Below are positions 26,821 through 36,867 of a stretch of 40,951 bases of DNA, in pieces. The position numbers and the translations under genes were made by a program. Origin of the DNA: Candidatus Endomicrobiellum siamense (GTDB lineage Bacteria > Elusimicrobiota > Endomicrobiia > Endomicrobiales > Endomicrobiaceae); the NCBI GenBank assembly GCA_031268145.1, contig JAIRXS010000012.1:1-40951 (forward strand), in the 5' to 3' direction. Under the pieces are notes generated by a model. That model saw only the letters and a program-made list of their open reading frames with translations. It had not been told where the DNA came from and did not search any database. The stretch's first letter is position 1, and the number at the start of each line of letters is the position of its first letter.

Positions 26821-27958
26821 GCTCTACCCCTACTGCAAGTTCAAGATTAAGATAATTCTTATTTAAATTGTAAATTAACTCTATATCAGCTTCATTGTAT
26901 TTACTATTTTTGTCTAACAGTTTAGAGTTTATTGCTTGCTGTCTAAAAAAATCATATTCTAAGAATGCTTGCATAATTTCAAGTCTAATATCACTTTCTA
27001 GTTTTGCTCTCTTTAAAGTAGATTTTCTATATTTTATTTTTCCTTGTTTGATTCTTGCAAAAATACTTCCACCGTCAAAAATAGGCACATTTAAATTAAG
27101 CGTACAATACGAATTAGTGTCATCTCCAACTATTTGATCCCCTGTCCATTGGTGTGCAACTCCAACAGAAATATTAGGAGCCTTTTGCATGTACAACATA
27201 TTTAACATTAATCCATCTAAAGTTTGTTGCTCTTGAGTAGATTTAAACTCTGATTTATACTGATAAGCAATAAGAAGGCATTTTTCTAAATCAGCTTTCT
27301 TTATTTTAGGTTCTAAATTATCTGATATTGCAACAATAGTATTTAAATCTAAACCTATAGCATTTAACAATTCTAAAACTTCTTGATTATATTTTAAAAT
27401 TTCCATCTCTTTTTTAGTTTTTAAGCTTGGATTGTTTGAAATTTTAAATTTCTCATCATAAAATTTAACCAGAGCTTTATGATATAAACATTCATTAAAT
27501 ATTGTTTTAATATTATTAGTTACTCTTGATTTAATAATATTTTCGTCGCTTTTTACTTTGCTTAAATTTATATGTGCGAGCTTATTAGTAGTTCTTATTA
27601 CGCCACCTGTATACAAACTTTGCCATACAGATAACTGTGTAGACCAATATAAATCTTTTTTCCCAGATGGAAGATATATCAACGTTTGAGAATTTTCTCC
27701 AGAGATCAAACCGGGTTTAGCATTGTTAAATTTTGATATATTTAGGTTAAACCCTACAGTAGGAAAGTATAACGCATGGGCTTCTTTTAGCCTTTCCTTG
27801 GCATATTCTAAATTTTGAACGTACTCTAATACATCTGGATTTATAGCAAGCGCTGTTTGAACGCTAGATTTTTCAGTTAAAACACGTTCATATTCTTTAG
27901 CAAACAAGCCAACTGTAGCAACACAAAGCAAAATAAATAAATAAGTAATTTGTCTCAT
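26807..27958 (-). CDS. TolC-family outer-membrane protein with short helical hairpins
   Basis: The 383-residue protein has a signal peptide ending near GLFA and two OEP repeats, seen as ALAINPDVLEYVQN...ALYFPTVGFNLNIS and MLYMQKAPNISVGVAHQW...NVPIFDGG. It is 60-100 residues shorter than usual. The two coiled-coil hairpins are each about 54 residues, against about 80 in the TolC-like protein at 7919-9346, so both repeats are shortened alike. It overlaps argH by four bases and the patatin gene by 14. No pump or adaptor lies beside it, so a role in type I secretion or efflux is not shown. Confidence 0.82.
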   Translation of the reverse strand: MRQITYLFILLCVATVGLFAKEYERVLTEKSSVQTALAINPDVLEYVQNLEYAKERLKEAHALYFPTVGFNLNISKFNNAKPGLISGENSQTLIYLPSGKKDLYWSTQLSVWQSLYTGGVIRTTNKLAHINLSKVKSDENIIKSRVTNNIKTIFNECLYHKALVKFYDEKFKISNNPSLKTKKEMEILKYNQEVLELLNAIGLDLNTIVAISDNLEPKIKKADLEKCLLIAYQYKSEFKSTQEQQTLDGLMLNMLYMQKAPNISVGVAHQWTGDQIVGDDTNSYCTLNLNVPIFDGGSIFARIKQGKIKYRKSTLKRAKLESDIRLEIMQAFLEYDFFRQQAINSKLLDKNSKYNEADIELIYNLNKNYLNLELAVGVELDSY

Positions 27959-29283
27959 TTTAAAGTTCTTTTAATATTTTTTATTTGTAAAACAATAGAC
28001 TCCTTAGAAGTTCCACCGTAAGAAGTCTTCATATTAGTAATATGTTTTGCGTCTAAATAGTTAAAAATGTCTTGTTTAAACATTGAAGAAAATCTATTGT
28101 ATTCTTCTAAAGAAAGCTCATTTAATGTCTTATTATTTTCTTGACAATAAAAAACTATATCTTTTACTATACCGTGGGCAGTTCTAAACGGAACCCTTTG
28201 CCTTGCAAGATAATCTGCAATTTCAGTTGCAGCTATAAACCCCTTATCTGTACTCTTTAAAGTATTTTCTTTTATAAACTTTAAACTATCTATCATCTCA
28301 ACAAAAACTTCTAAAGACATCTTTATACTGCTAGAAGCATCAAAAACAGGAGGTTTATCTTCTTGCAAGTCTCTATTATACGCTAAAGGGAGAGATTTTA
28401 CAATAGAAAGAAGCGCTATTAAATCACCAAAAATTCTACCTGATTTTCCCCTTATAACTTCTGCACAATCTGGATTTCTTTTTTGTGGCATTATAGATGA
28501 GCCTGACGTAAACTTATCGTCAAGAGTTATATATGCAAATTCAGGATTCATCCACAAAATTATCTCCTCACAAAATCTAGTTAGATGTAGTGCTATCATA
28601 GACACACAAAAAACAAATTCAATCGCAAAATCTCTATCTGAAACAGCATCTAAAGAATTTTCACTAACATTCTCAAAACCAAGGAGTTTTGCTGTAATAT
28701 TTCTATCTATAGGAAAAGATGTGCCAGCTAATGCAGCACTACCTAAAGGCAACACATTTACTCTCTTATAACAATCTAAGAGTCTTTGCTTATCTCTATC
28801 TAACATCCATGCATATGCTAAAAGATAATGAGCAGCCAAAATGGGCTGCGCTGGCTGCAAGTGAGTAAAACCTGGCATTATAACATCTACATTATCCTCT
28901 GCTTTTTTTACTAAGACCTTTTGAAAAGTATTTATTATATTTACTATTTCGCTTATTTCTTTTTTTACATACATTCTCAAATCTGTAACGACTTGATCAT
29001 TCCTGCTTCTTGCGGTATGCATTTTCCCACCAATCTCACCAATCCTACGAATTAATTCTTTCTCAATTGCATAGTGAATATCCTCTTCCTCTGGCAAAAT
29101 CCAGCCAGATTGTAAATCTTTTAAAATAGAATTTAAGCCATCTATTATCTTATACTCATCATCTCTACTGATAATATTTGTCTCTGCCAACATTTTTGTA
29201 TGAGCTATAGAGCCTAAAATATCAACTTCACTTAACTTACTATCAAAAGAAAAAGAACCTATAAACTGTTGAAAATTCCGCAT
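27955..29283 (-). CDS. argH: Argininosuccinate lyase
   Basis: The last enzyme of arginine synthesis, splitting argininosuccinate into arginine and fumarate. The 442-residue protein carries the fumarase-superfamily signature GSSIMPQKRNPD with its catalytic Ser, and MHTARSRNDQVVTD and TFLQPAQP-like substrate motifs (FTHLQPAQP). The length is normal. An ATG at 29283 follows GAGGATAAG, behind a promoter at 29320-29328. It leads the tightly overlapping group of TolC-like, patatin, TPR and DedA-like genes, so an amino-acid gene and envelope genes share one transcript. argG is not in the window. Confidence 0.96.
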   Translation of the reverse strand: MRNFQQFIGSFSFDSKLSEVDILGSIAHTKMLAETNIISRDDEYKIIDGLNSILKDLQSGWILPEEEDIHYAIEKELIRRIGEIGGKMHTARSRNDQVVTDLRMYVKKEISEIVNIINTFQKVLVKKAEDNVDVIMPGFTHLQPAQPILAAHYLLAYAWMLDRDKQRLLDCYKRVNVLPLGSAALAGTSFPIDRNITAKLLGFENVSENSLDAVSDRDFAIEFVFCVSMIALHLTRFCEEIILWMNPEFAYITLDDKFTSGSSIMPQKRNPDCAEVIRGKSGRIFGDLIALLSIVKSLPLAYNRDLQEDKPPVFDASSSIKMSLEVFVEMIDSLKFIKENTLKSTDKGFIAATEIADYLARQRVPFRTAHGIVKDIVFYCQENNKTLNELSLEEYNRFSSMFKQDIFNYLDAKHITNMKTSYGGTSKESIVLQIKNIKRTLK

Positions 29284-29319
29284 CTTATCCTCTTCTTTAT
29301 ATAAATTTAACTATTACAA

Positions 29320-29328
29320 ATTATACCA
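29320..29328 (-). promoter_or_regulatory. Extended -10 promoter of the argH operon
   Basis: The minus strand reads TGGTATAAT at 29328-29320, a perfect extended -10 element, 37 bp upstream of the argH ATG. No good -35 box is visible, which is common with extended -10 promoters. Confidence 0.6.
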
Positions 29329-29346
29329 AACAAAAACAAATAAAAG

Positions 29347-32300
29347 TTACTTTGTTTTTTTAGAAGGTCCGCCAAATCTTATTTGTTGTTGAATCATAAT
29401 TTTTTTATCTGCTTGATAAGAGTCATCTTTACTATCTAAGTCATAATTCCCACTAAAATATAAGTTGTCTGTAAGTTTATAACGCATCTCTAAAGAATGT
29501 TTTAAATTTAATTTTTCATTAAACTCATCGAAAGTTATTGAATAGCCTAAAAGAGTTTGGTTTGTAATATTTTTTTCCAAAGAATATTTTGTACCTGACA
29601 TTAAATCAGCTATTGTTGTTTTAGAATTAGCGTTGTTTAAGTTGGGCGATCTGGCATCTATATATGAAACTTTAAAATTGTCAATTAACCCTGTTTTTCT
29701 AAGCATAGCCTTTGCAAAAGGGGTAGCAAGCGTTTGATTAAGTAAACGAACTGTCTGCTGTCCAAAACTATCTGAAACTTTCAACATTATATCTTGCTGT
29801 TCATCTAAACCCGAAATTTTTTCAAGCACTTTTTGAGCATCCATATTAGGATTATCTTTTGAAGATACTCTGACAACACCCGGTTGAAATAATTCTGAAA
29901 GTTTACTTCTATTTACTGTCAACTTTATTATATCAGGCAATCCGCCTACTTTTGACGACACAGAAGTTTCTCCTGTAAGAGTTAAATATATTTCTTGACT
30001 CATAATTTCTAGTCTTGCATTTGAAACATCAAATATTATACCTAAATAGTTAATCGTCCCATACAAACTGTCAACTATACCGTTAGCTTTAAGATTTTTA
30101 AAATATCCGTATAAATGCACAGATCCATTTATTAAAGCAGAAACATATGAATTTTCAAATCTAGTATTTTTTGCAGTTACAAAATCTAAATCAATATATG
30201 TTCCATCTGGTAACATGGACTCTCTATGGCTTTTAGATGCGCCAGGGTAAGTAAATCTAGTATTTTCCAAAATTATTTTTCCGGAAATTCTTGGATTTAT
30301 AAGATTTCCACCTAGCCTTATATCAAAACTAGGCTCACCAAAAGAATAATCTTGTAAGAACGATTTTGAACCTACAAAACTAGTTAAGGGCAACTGCGGG
30401 ATTCTTATTGGAATACCCTTTTTAGTAGTAACAAGTCTTACGTCAAAAGAATCTATATCAAAATTGTTTAACCTGACATTACCATAAATATTAAGTTTAC
30501 CAGAACTAGATTTTAAACTAAAATTATCAATAGCTAGTAAATTATTAACAAGAGTTAAATCAACATTCATATTTTTAACTTTTTTTAAATACTCTTTTAA
30601 TTCTAAAGAGGCTCCACTTATAGAGAGCTTCGCATTTGAATTAATCTTGTCTAAATTGCCAGTAAAAGTCCCCTTTAAAAACATTTTTCCTGAAAAAGGT
30701 CTAACAAATCCCAAAGACACATATTTTAAAATACTTAATTTATGATCATTTATTTCATAAAAAATATCTATTTGATTCTGTCTGTCAGTTAAATCTTTTT
30801 TTAAATAAAAAGGAAATCCTCCTTTTACAGATACTTGAAGTTCATTCTTTTTCAAAATATTAGCTTTATCTATATTAACTCTATTATTTTCTAGAGTAAG
30901 TACAACATTTAAGCTATCATATGGAACATCCATTAAAAAACCATTTTTTGAATTTACTTGCAACTTACCTTTTGGATTTTTTATATATCCAAGCAAATTT
31001 AAATTTATATCTGATTTACCAAATGCTAAATCTCCACAATTAAAAATATCTGTTAAAATTTTTGATTCTAAATTTACACCTTTAAAATTTAAGTTTATAA
31101 AATCTTGTGAAATATCAGTGCACAAATCAAAAACAGTTTCATCTTTTAAAATATTTAGTTTCCTAATAGATAAAACATCTCCAAATACAGTCATAGCAGA
31201 AACTTTCAAACCATTCTTGTTATCATCTTGTTGGTAAAATTCTAATGTTTTATTTTTTATATGGTAATGTAAAGCTAAAGAATTAATTTTATGTTTGCTT
31301 ATCCAGAAGTTAATCAATTTAGCACTACCTACATATTCATAACTTTCATCAGACTTAACCATACGACCTAAAAGACTAATATTTCCTAAAAAATCAGCAA
31401 AACTTGCCCGCACATTTACCAAAAATAAATCTAATCCATAAGTTTTATCGCTAAGATTAAAAAAACCTTTATCAGCTTTTACCTGACTGTCAGAAATATT
31501 ACAACTCGCTTCTTTTAAATAAATATTTGAATTTTTGACTTCTAGGTTACATTTAACATCGTTTATTTTTAAATTTTTTACATAAGCTACTTTTGAATTC
31601 AAAAATAATTTACAATTTGGATTCTTACCATTTAAAGAAATATTACCTTCACCAAAAAAATTAATTTTTAAAGGGGTTCTGAAACCAACAAAAGCATTGA
31701 TAATTTTCTCATCTAAATTTTTAACTTTCACAAACATACTGCTATTACCTGTATAGTCTCCCTTTAAACTTATATCTGTCCTATTAGACAACAATTTAGC
31801 TTTATCTATCATTAAAACTTTATTTTTCAATTTTATTTCAGTAAATAAAGAAAATGGCAAAGTAAAATATCTGCCATTTGTAACATCTGCAGAAATATCT
31901 ATATTAGGATTAGACAAATTCCCAGATATGTTTACTAGAAGTGTTAAGAATCCAGAAAAATTTTTATAAAAACCATTAATATTTAAATTCTTACACTCTA
32001 AATTAGCACTTAATTGTTTATCTTTTAAATTTATAGTTCCACTAGCTTTTATGTCTTGATCTGATTTTAAATTGTAAAGTTTTATTTCACTATCTGATAT
32101 TTTTATTTCTGCAGAAATATTATCTAAGTCTGCTCCAGAAAGAGTTGTACTAGAGATTTTTAATATACCGTTTATAGCTTTCTTATTATCTGAAATGCCT
32201 TTAAATTCTACATAAGATGTTAAATCTAAAAAACCAATTTTTAAATTTTTTATGCTCGCAACAACAAAAGACTGTAAGTTTTTTTCGCTAAAACCTAAGA

Positions 32301-33942
32301 CACCTTTCATATTAATTAATTCTTTATCAAAATGATTAATCAATACACAATGTTCTATATTAATTTCATCTGAGTTTATGTTCCCTCTCAAATCAAATTT
32401 TTTAAAACTATTCTTATAAAAATAACCATCAAATACTTTTAATTTAAAATCTAAAAATGTATCTTTTTGATACTTAATGCGTCCTGTAGCAATGCCAGAA
32501 AATTTATCTGTATCATACCCTAAAATATTAAATAATTTTAATGTGTCTATTTTTATAAATTTAAAATCTGAAGAAATGATTTTACCTTTTTTAATAACAG
32601 TATTAAGTAATACTCTTTCATTTATATCGCAAAGATTAAGCACAAAAACATCATTATTTTTTGTAACAATACCTATAAGCTTTTTATTATTTGCAAAGTC
32701 GTTTAAAGAAAAATCAATTTGGCCAGAAATTCCGTCAATTTCACCATACAAATTAATTACACCATCTATTTCTCTATTAAAAAAGAATTTTAAAGGTAAG
32801 TCAGACAACTTAACATTCTTTATATCAGTTTTTATTGTTCCTTTTTTAATGTTTCCAACAACTGCCCCGACCTCTTTATTATTTACTATTATCTTTTTTT
32901 CATAACTACCATCTCTAGAAAATTTAACATAAATCTTTTTATTTTTTTCGTAATTACAATGACCACTATATATCCCATTATCAGTTTGTGCCACATCAAA
33001 ATTTAAATTTGCATTTCCTAAATTAAAAATAGATAAATTTTTAACATCTAATTTAATATCTTTACTATTATCTTTTACACTAGCTTTAAGTTTAATGTCT
33101 CCATTTAAATTTTTATTTATTTTCATTAAATATAAACTAGCATCTATATTTACATTATTAGCTAAACATAATAGCTTTAACTTTCCAAAAACCCCTTGCA
33201 TATCTAAACTTATAGAATTTAAATTTTTATAAAAAATGCCTTCAAAACCGCTAAAGTCTAAACCTTTATATTTTAATTCAGTAGCTTTAATATTCTGATA
33301 TAAAGTACAATTAGTATCAAAATTTCCATCTAAAACAATATTTGCAATAAGTTTATCTTGTGAGGTTACAGTTGTTAAGGTATTAAATTCTTTGTTGTTT
33401 TTTCGTTGTATTTTAGAATTAATATCAAAGCTAAAATTATCTATATTTAATGAGGAAATAATATCAATATTTTCATTTTTAAAACCTAAATAAGTTTTAT
33501 AAAAATTTATATTTTTATAATTATTTTTCAATACAATTTTATCTATAAAAATATCAAAATTAAAACTATCTATATTAACATCTAAAGATTTGTTATCAGT
33601 TTTATTTTTTATAGTAGAATTTTTTTTGTCTAATACGACTTCTACATTTGACGCTTTAATTTTAGAAACAGCTTTTATTGGGGACTTAGAATTAATAATA
33701 AACTTCATTGGGTGAAAATCAAAAGAAATTTCTTTAGCAAAAAAAATATCAGCTACTTTTACATTTGTAACGGTCAAGGAAAATGGCGTTATATAAAAAT
33801 TTTCAAAGTCTATTTCTTTTGCTGCTTTAGATGAAAGATACCTCTTTATGCTCGGAGAAAATAAAGACTCTCTTAACATATATACACCAGAAATTATAAT
33901 TAAAGGAATAACTATATATTTTATATATCTAAAAAAAAGCAT
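29347..33942 (-). CDS. TamB/AsmA-like envelope protein (DUF490 C-terminus)
   Basis: The 1531-residue protein has one N-terminal membrane helix (about 8-24) and then a very long run of short amphipathic beta-strands. The C-terminal part carries the TamB (DUF490) features: GTINYLGIIFDVSNARLEI, TGETSVSS, and at the end SDSFGQQTVRLLNQTL, ATPFAKAMLRKTGLID and LYFSGNYDLDSKDD. Such proteins form a periplasmic beta-taco that spans to the outer membrane; they are known for autotransporter assembly with TamA and, more widely, for phospholipid transport. No TamA-like barrel gene is adjacent. AAGGG six bases before the ATG supports the start. Confidence 0.9.
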   Translation of the reverse strand: MLFFRYIKYIVIPLIIISGVYMLRESLFSPSIKRYLSSKAAKEIDFENFYITPFSLTVTNVKVADIFFAKEISFDFHPMKFIINSKSPIKAVSKIKASNVEVVLDKKNSTIKNKTDNKSLDVNIDSFNFDIFIDKIVLKNNYKNINFYKTYLGFKNENIDIISSLNIDNFSFDINSKIQRKNNKEFNTLTTVTSQDKLIANIVLDGNFDTNCTLYQNIKATELKYKGLDFSGFEGIFYKNLNSISLDMQGVFGKLKLLCLANNVNIDASLYLMKINKNLNGDIKLKASVKDNSKDIKLDVKNLSIFNLGNANLNFDVAQTDNGIYSGHCNYEKNKKIYVKFSRDGSYEKKIIVNNKEVGAVVGNIKKGTIKTDIKNVKLSDLPLKFFFNREIDGVINLYGEIDGISGQIDFSLNDFANNKKLIGIVTKNNDVFVLNLCDINERVLLNTVIKKGKIISSDFKFIKIDTLKLFNILGYDTDKFSGIATGRIKYQKDTFLDFKLKVFDGYFYKNSFKKFDLRGNINSDEINIEHCVLINHFDKELINMKGVLGFSEKNLQSFVVASIKNLKIGFLDLTSYVEFKGISDNKKAINGILKISSTTLSGADLDNISAEIKISDSEIKLYNLKSDQDIKASGTINLKDKQLSANLECKNLNINGFYKNFSGFLTLLVNISGNLSNPNIDISADVTNGRYFTLPFSLFTEIKLKNKVLMIDKAKLLSNRTDISLKGDYTGNSSMFVKVKNLDEKIINAFVGFRTPLKINFFGEGNISLNGKNPNCKLFLNSKVAYVKNLKINDVKCNLEVKNSNIYLKEASCNISDSQVKADKGFFNLSDKTYGLDLFLVNVRASFADFLGNISLLGRMVKSDESYEYVGSAKLINFWISKHKINSLALHYHIKNKTLEFYQQDDNKNGLKVSAMTVFGDVLSIRKLNILKDETVFDLCTDISQDFINLNFKGVNLESKILTDIFNCGDLAFGKSDINLNLLGYIKNPKGKLQVNSKNGFLMDVPYDSLNVVLTLENNRVNIDKANILKKNELQVSVKGGFPFYLKKDLTDRQNQIDIFYEINDHKLSILKYVSLGFVRPFSGKMFLKGTFTGNLDKINSNAKLSISGASLELKEYLKKVKNMNVDLTLVNNLLAIDNFSLKSSSGKLNIYGNVRLNNFDIDSFDVRLVTTKKGIPIRIPQLPLTSFVGSKSFLQDYSFGEPSFDIRLGGNLINPRISGKIILENTRFTYPGASKSHRESMLPDGTYIDLDFVTAKNTRFENSYVSALINGSVHLYGYFKNLKANGIVDSLYGTINYLGIIFDVSNARLEIMSQEIYLTLTGETSVSSKVGGLPDIIKLTVNRSKLSELFQPGVVRVSSKDNPNMDAQKVLEKISGLDEQQDIMLKVSDSFGQQTVRLLNQTLATPFAKAMLRKTGLIDNFKVSYIDARSPNLNNANSKTTIADLMSGTKYSLEKNITNQTLLGYSITFDEFNEKLNLKHSLEMRYKLTDNLYFSGNYDLDSKDDSYQADKKIMIQQQIRFGGPSKKTK

Positions 33943-34036
33943 TTTATACCCTTAACATTTTATCCGTACCCATCAACCTTATCTTATTTTTGTATCATCC
34001 TGCACGGAGCGTAGCGGACAATCATAAATAAAAATT

Positions 34037-34912
34037 TTATTTTATAGGTATCCCCGTTAATCTGGTAAGACTTTTAAACTCTTTTATTAGCTTTAATGTT
34101 ACTTCGCCAGGTCTAGCGTCTGCAATTTTCCTTGAATCAACGCATATTACAGGTATAACTTCAGCAGAAGTTCCTGTTAAAAAACATTCATCTGCAGTAT
34201 AAACATCATATAAACTAATACGCTCTTGTTTTACAGGTATTTTCAATTTATTTTTTGCAAGTTCTATAATTGCATCTCTAGTAATTCCCATTAATGCGCC
34301 TTCAGAGCTATGAGGTGTTAACAAAGTACCATTTTTTACAATAAAAATATTGTCAATTGTACACTCAGCTACATAACCTTGAGAATTTAACATCAAAGCT
34401 TCCATAGCTCCACTTTTAGTAGCCTGAATCTTTGCTAAAATATTGTTTAAATAATTTAATGACTTTATATTAGGACTTAAAGAATCCTGCATTACTCTTC
34501 TTGTGGATACTGTGACAATTTCCATTCCTTTTTCATATAGTTCCTTTGGATACAAAGAAATGCTATCTGCTATTATAATTATAGAAGCTGAAGAATTGCA
34601 TTTATTAGGGTCTATCCCCAAATCGCCACAACCTCTTGTAATAATCAGTCTTATATACGCATCAGAAAGTTTGTTCTCTAAAAGAGTTTTAATAACTGCC
34701 TTCTCCATTTCTTTTTGTGTTATAGGAATAGTTAAATTAATGACCTTCGCAGATGACCATAGCCTTTCAAGGTGTTCCTTAAGTCTAAATACTCTATTAT
34801 TATAAGCTCTTATACCTTCAAAAACCCCATCCCCATATAATAAACCATGATCAAAAACTGAAATCTTAGCAGCTTCTTTTTTAACAAGTTCTCCATTAAG
34901 ATAAACTTTCAT
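34037..34912 (-). CDS. ilvE: Branched-chain amino acid aminotransferase (fold-type IV PLP enzyme)
   Basis: The 291-residue enzyme transfers amino groups to and from Leu, Ile and Val. Visible are the N-terminal LNGELVKKEAAKISVFDHGL, GVFEGIRAYN, the PLP-binding Lys near residue 150 (NIKSLNYLNN), EALMLNSQGYVAE and the phosphate-binding GALMGITRDAI. D-amino acid and aminodeoxychorismate enzymes share the fold; the GVFEGIRAY and NYLNN motifs favour the branched-chain type. It follows lolD by 53 bp in the same direction, and 94 bp with a G+C-rich patch separate it from the TamB-like gene. Confidence 0.87.
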   Translation of the reverse strand: MKVYLNGELVKKEAAKISVFDHGLLYGDGVFEGIRAYNNRVFRLKEHLERLWSSAKVINLTIPITQKEMEKAVIKTLLENKLSDAYIRLIITRGCGDLGIDPNKCNSSASIIIIADSISLYPKELYEKGMEIVTVSTRRVMQDSLSPNIKSLNYLNNILAKIQATKSGAMEALMLNSQGYVAECTIDNIFIVKNGTLLTPHSSEGALMGITRDAIIELAKNKLKIPVKQERISLYDVYTADECFLTGTSAEVIPVICVDSRKIADARPGEVTLKLIKEFKSLTRLTGIPIK

Positions 34913-34965
34913 ATCAAAATCTCCTATAATATCAATTTATATTGTTATACTTATTACCTATTTTA

Positions 34966-35628
34966 TTACCTCACCATTTTACCATCTACTATATTTATAA
35001 TTCTATCAGCCCTAAAAGCAAGCTCTTGATTGTGTGTTACTAAAACAAGAGTTGTACCTAAGTTTGTTGAAAGGTCAAAAAGTAAATTCTCTATGTCTAT
35101 GCCTATAGCTCTATCTAAATTGCCAGTAGGTTCATCTGCAAAAATTATTTTTGGGGTATTTATTAAAGTCCTAGCTAAAGCTGCTCTCTGCTGTTGCCCA
35201 CCGGAAAGTTCATTTGGGAAAGAGTTTGTTTTAGAAGATAATCCTACTTGCTCCAAAATTTCTAAAGCATGTTTTTGTTTGGCTACTTTATTTTTCCATA
35301 CAGGAATTAAAATATTTTCTAAAACTGTAAAATCAGGCAAAAGATAATGAAATTGAAAAAGAAAACCTATGTTTTCTTTTCTCATATCACATAAGTACCT
35401 ATTGTTCATCAAAAAACAATCAACTCCATCTATAAATACTTTACCAGATGTTGGAGCATCCATTAATCCCAAAATATGTATTAACGTACTTTTACCAGCT
35501 CCAGACGGTCCTATTAAAGCTACCTTTTGTCCAGGCTGTATTTCTAAATTAATATCTTTTAGTACTTTTAGACTAGGCCCTTTTTTTTGAATGTAATCTT
35601 TGTTCAGATTTTTAGTTTGTATTTTCAT
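34966..35628 (-). CDS. lolD: Lipoprotein-releasing system ATP-binding protein
   Basis: The 220-residue ABC ATPase powers release of lipoproteins from the inner membrane. Walker A is GPSGAGKST, the signature is LSGGQQQRAALART and Walker B is IIFADEPTGNLD, followed by a switch His (LVTHNQ). This is the LolD/MacB/FtsE subfamily; the coupled LolC/E-like permease just upstream identifies it. ATG 35628 is preferred; a TTG five codons upstream overlapping the permease stop is possible. The gene starts seven bases after the permease stop. Confidence 0.9.
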   Translation of the reverse strand: MKIQTKNLNKDYIQKKGPSLKVLKDINLEIQPGQKVALIGPSGAGKSTLIHILGLMDAPTSGKVFIDGVDCFLMNNRYLCDMRKENIGFLFQFHYLLPDFTVLENILIPVWKNKVAKQKHALEILEQVGLSSKTNSFPNELSGGQQQRAALARTLINTPKIIFADEPTGNLDRAIGIDIENLLFDLSTNLGTTLVLVTHNQELAFRADRIINIVDGKMVR

Positions 35629-35635
35629 ATATTTA

Positions 35636-36862
35636 CTATCCAAACCTTATAGCTTCCAAAGGGTCTAATTTAGAAACTTGATATGCAGGATAAATGCCTC
35701 CCAGAACAGTTATTACAAATGCACTTAAAGCAATCAATATAACATCTTGAGCCATTACACAGATAGGCAATTTATCCACATAATAAATACCTTGTGGAAG
35801 TTTAAATATATCTAAATATTTTAAAGAAAAACTTATACTAAGTCCAAAAACAATACCTATAAAAGTACCTATTAAACCTACTATCAAACCTTCATAAAAA
35901 AAAATCTTTGAAATAGAAAACTTAGAAAAACCAACAGCAGACATTATTCCTATCTCTTTAGTTTTTTGTACACTTAAAAGTAAAAGATTAGAAACAATAT
36001 TAAATGCAGCTACTAAAATTATAATACCTAAAATTAAAAACATCATTATCTTTTCTAGCCTTAAAGCGTAAAAAAGGTTTTTGTTCATGTCCATCCATGA
36101 TTTAGCTCTATAAGGATAGACTAAACTTTTCTGTATCAAAGAAGTTACTTGAAAAGTTTCATCTAAACTTTTTATATGAACATCTAAGCCTGTTACAGCC
36201 CCATCTAAACTAAATAAACGCTGAGCTTCATTTAAATCTATAAAACCTAAGGAAGAATCAAAATCATAAATGCCAGACTTAATAATTCCAGCTACTTTAA
36301 ATTTGTACATTTTAGGTAAACTTGTAAAACTTTCAGGAAACATTAAAATAACATTGTCTCCAGAGCTTGCAAAAATACTTTTAGCAAGTTCATAGCCCAA
36401 TATTATTGAATCTTTACCTATTTTAAGAGAATTAAATTCAATGTCTGAAGATACCAATTGTTTTGATAGATTAAGAATACTATCTTCCAGTTTATAATTT
36501 ATGGCTTTTATTATTATGCCAGAAGAAGAAGCGTTATCCCCTCTAATAACACCTTGCTTGTATATAAAAGGTAGTACACTTGTTACAGATTTATTTTCTT
36601 TTATTATATTGCCTATACTTTGATAATCTTTAAAAGTATTGCCATCTACCCTAGTAACAATCACATGAGATTGAATACCTAAAATTTTTTCTCTTATGTC
36701 TCTTTGAAATCCACTCATAACTGCTAACGTTATAACTAAAGCAGCAACCCCAAGAGTAGTACCTCCTATAGCAATTAAAGTGGTAGTGAAAGAAAATAGA
36801 CTTTTTTTTCTTACCTTTAAATATCTTAATGCTATAAAAAGCTCAACAGGCATTATACTCAT
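35636..36862 (-). CDS. Lipoprotein-releasing system permease (LolC/LolE family)
   Basis: The 408-residue protein has one N-terminal membrane helix (about 26-50), a large periplasmic domain and three C-terminal helices (about 272-300, 318-345, 370-395), the LolC/E topology. The family hallmark GFQRDIREKILGIQSHVIV follows the first helix, and KTKEIGIMSAVGFSK precedes the second C-terminal helix. A single permease gene suggests a LolF-like homodimer instead of separate LolC and LolE, if no second gene exists elsewhere. It lies five bases after lysS, as in several other bacterial genomes. Confidence 0.9.
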   Translation of the reverse strand: MSIMPVELFIALRYLKVRKKSLFSFTTTLIAIGGTTLGVAALVITLAVMSGFQRDIREKILGIQSHVIVTRVDGNTFKDYQSIGNIIKENKSVTSVLPFIYKQGVIRGDNASSSGIIIKAINYKLEDSILNLSKQLVSSDIEFNSLKIGKDSIILGYELAKSIFASSGDNVILMFPESFTSLPKMYKFKVAGIIKSGIYDFDSSLGFIDLNEAQRLFSLDGAVTGLDVHIKSLDETFQVTSLIQKSLVYPYRAKSWMDMNKNLFYALRLEKIMMFLILGIIILVAAFNIVSNLLLLSVQKTKEIGIMSAVGFSKFSISKIFFYEGLIVGLIGTFIGIVFGLSISFSLKYLDIFKLPQGIYYVDKLPICVMAQDVILIALSAFVITVLGGIYPAYQVSKLDPLEAIRFG

Positions 36863-36867
36863 AAAAA

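Noticed and set aside
34022-34044. AT-only palindrome (ATAAATAAAAATTTTATTTTAT) as a terminator
   Set aside because: Such A/T palindromes arise readily in this composition and the stem has no G-C pairs.
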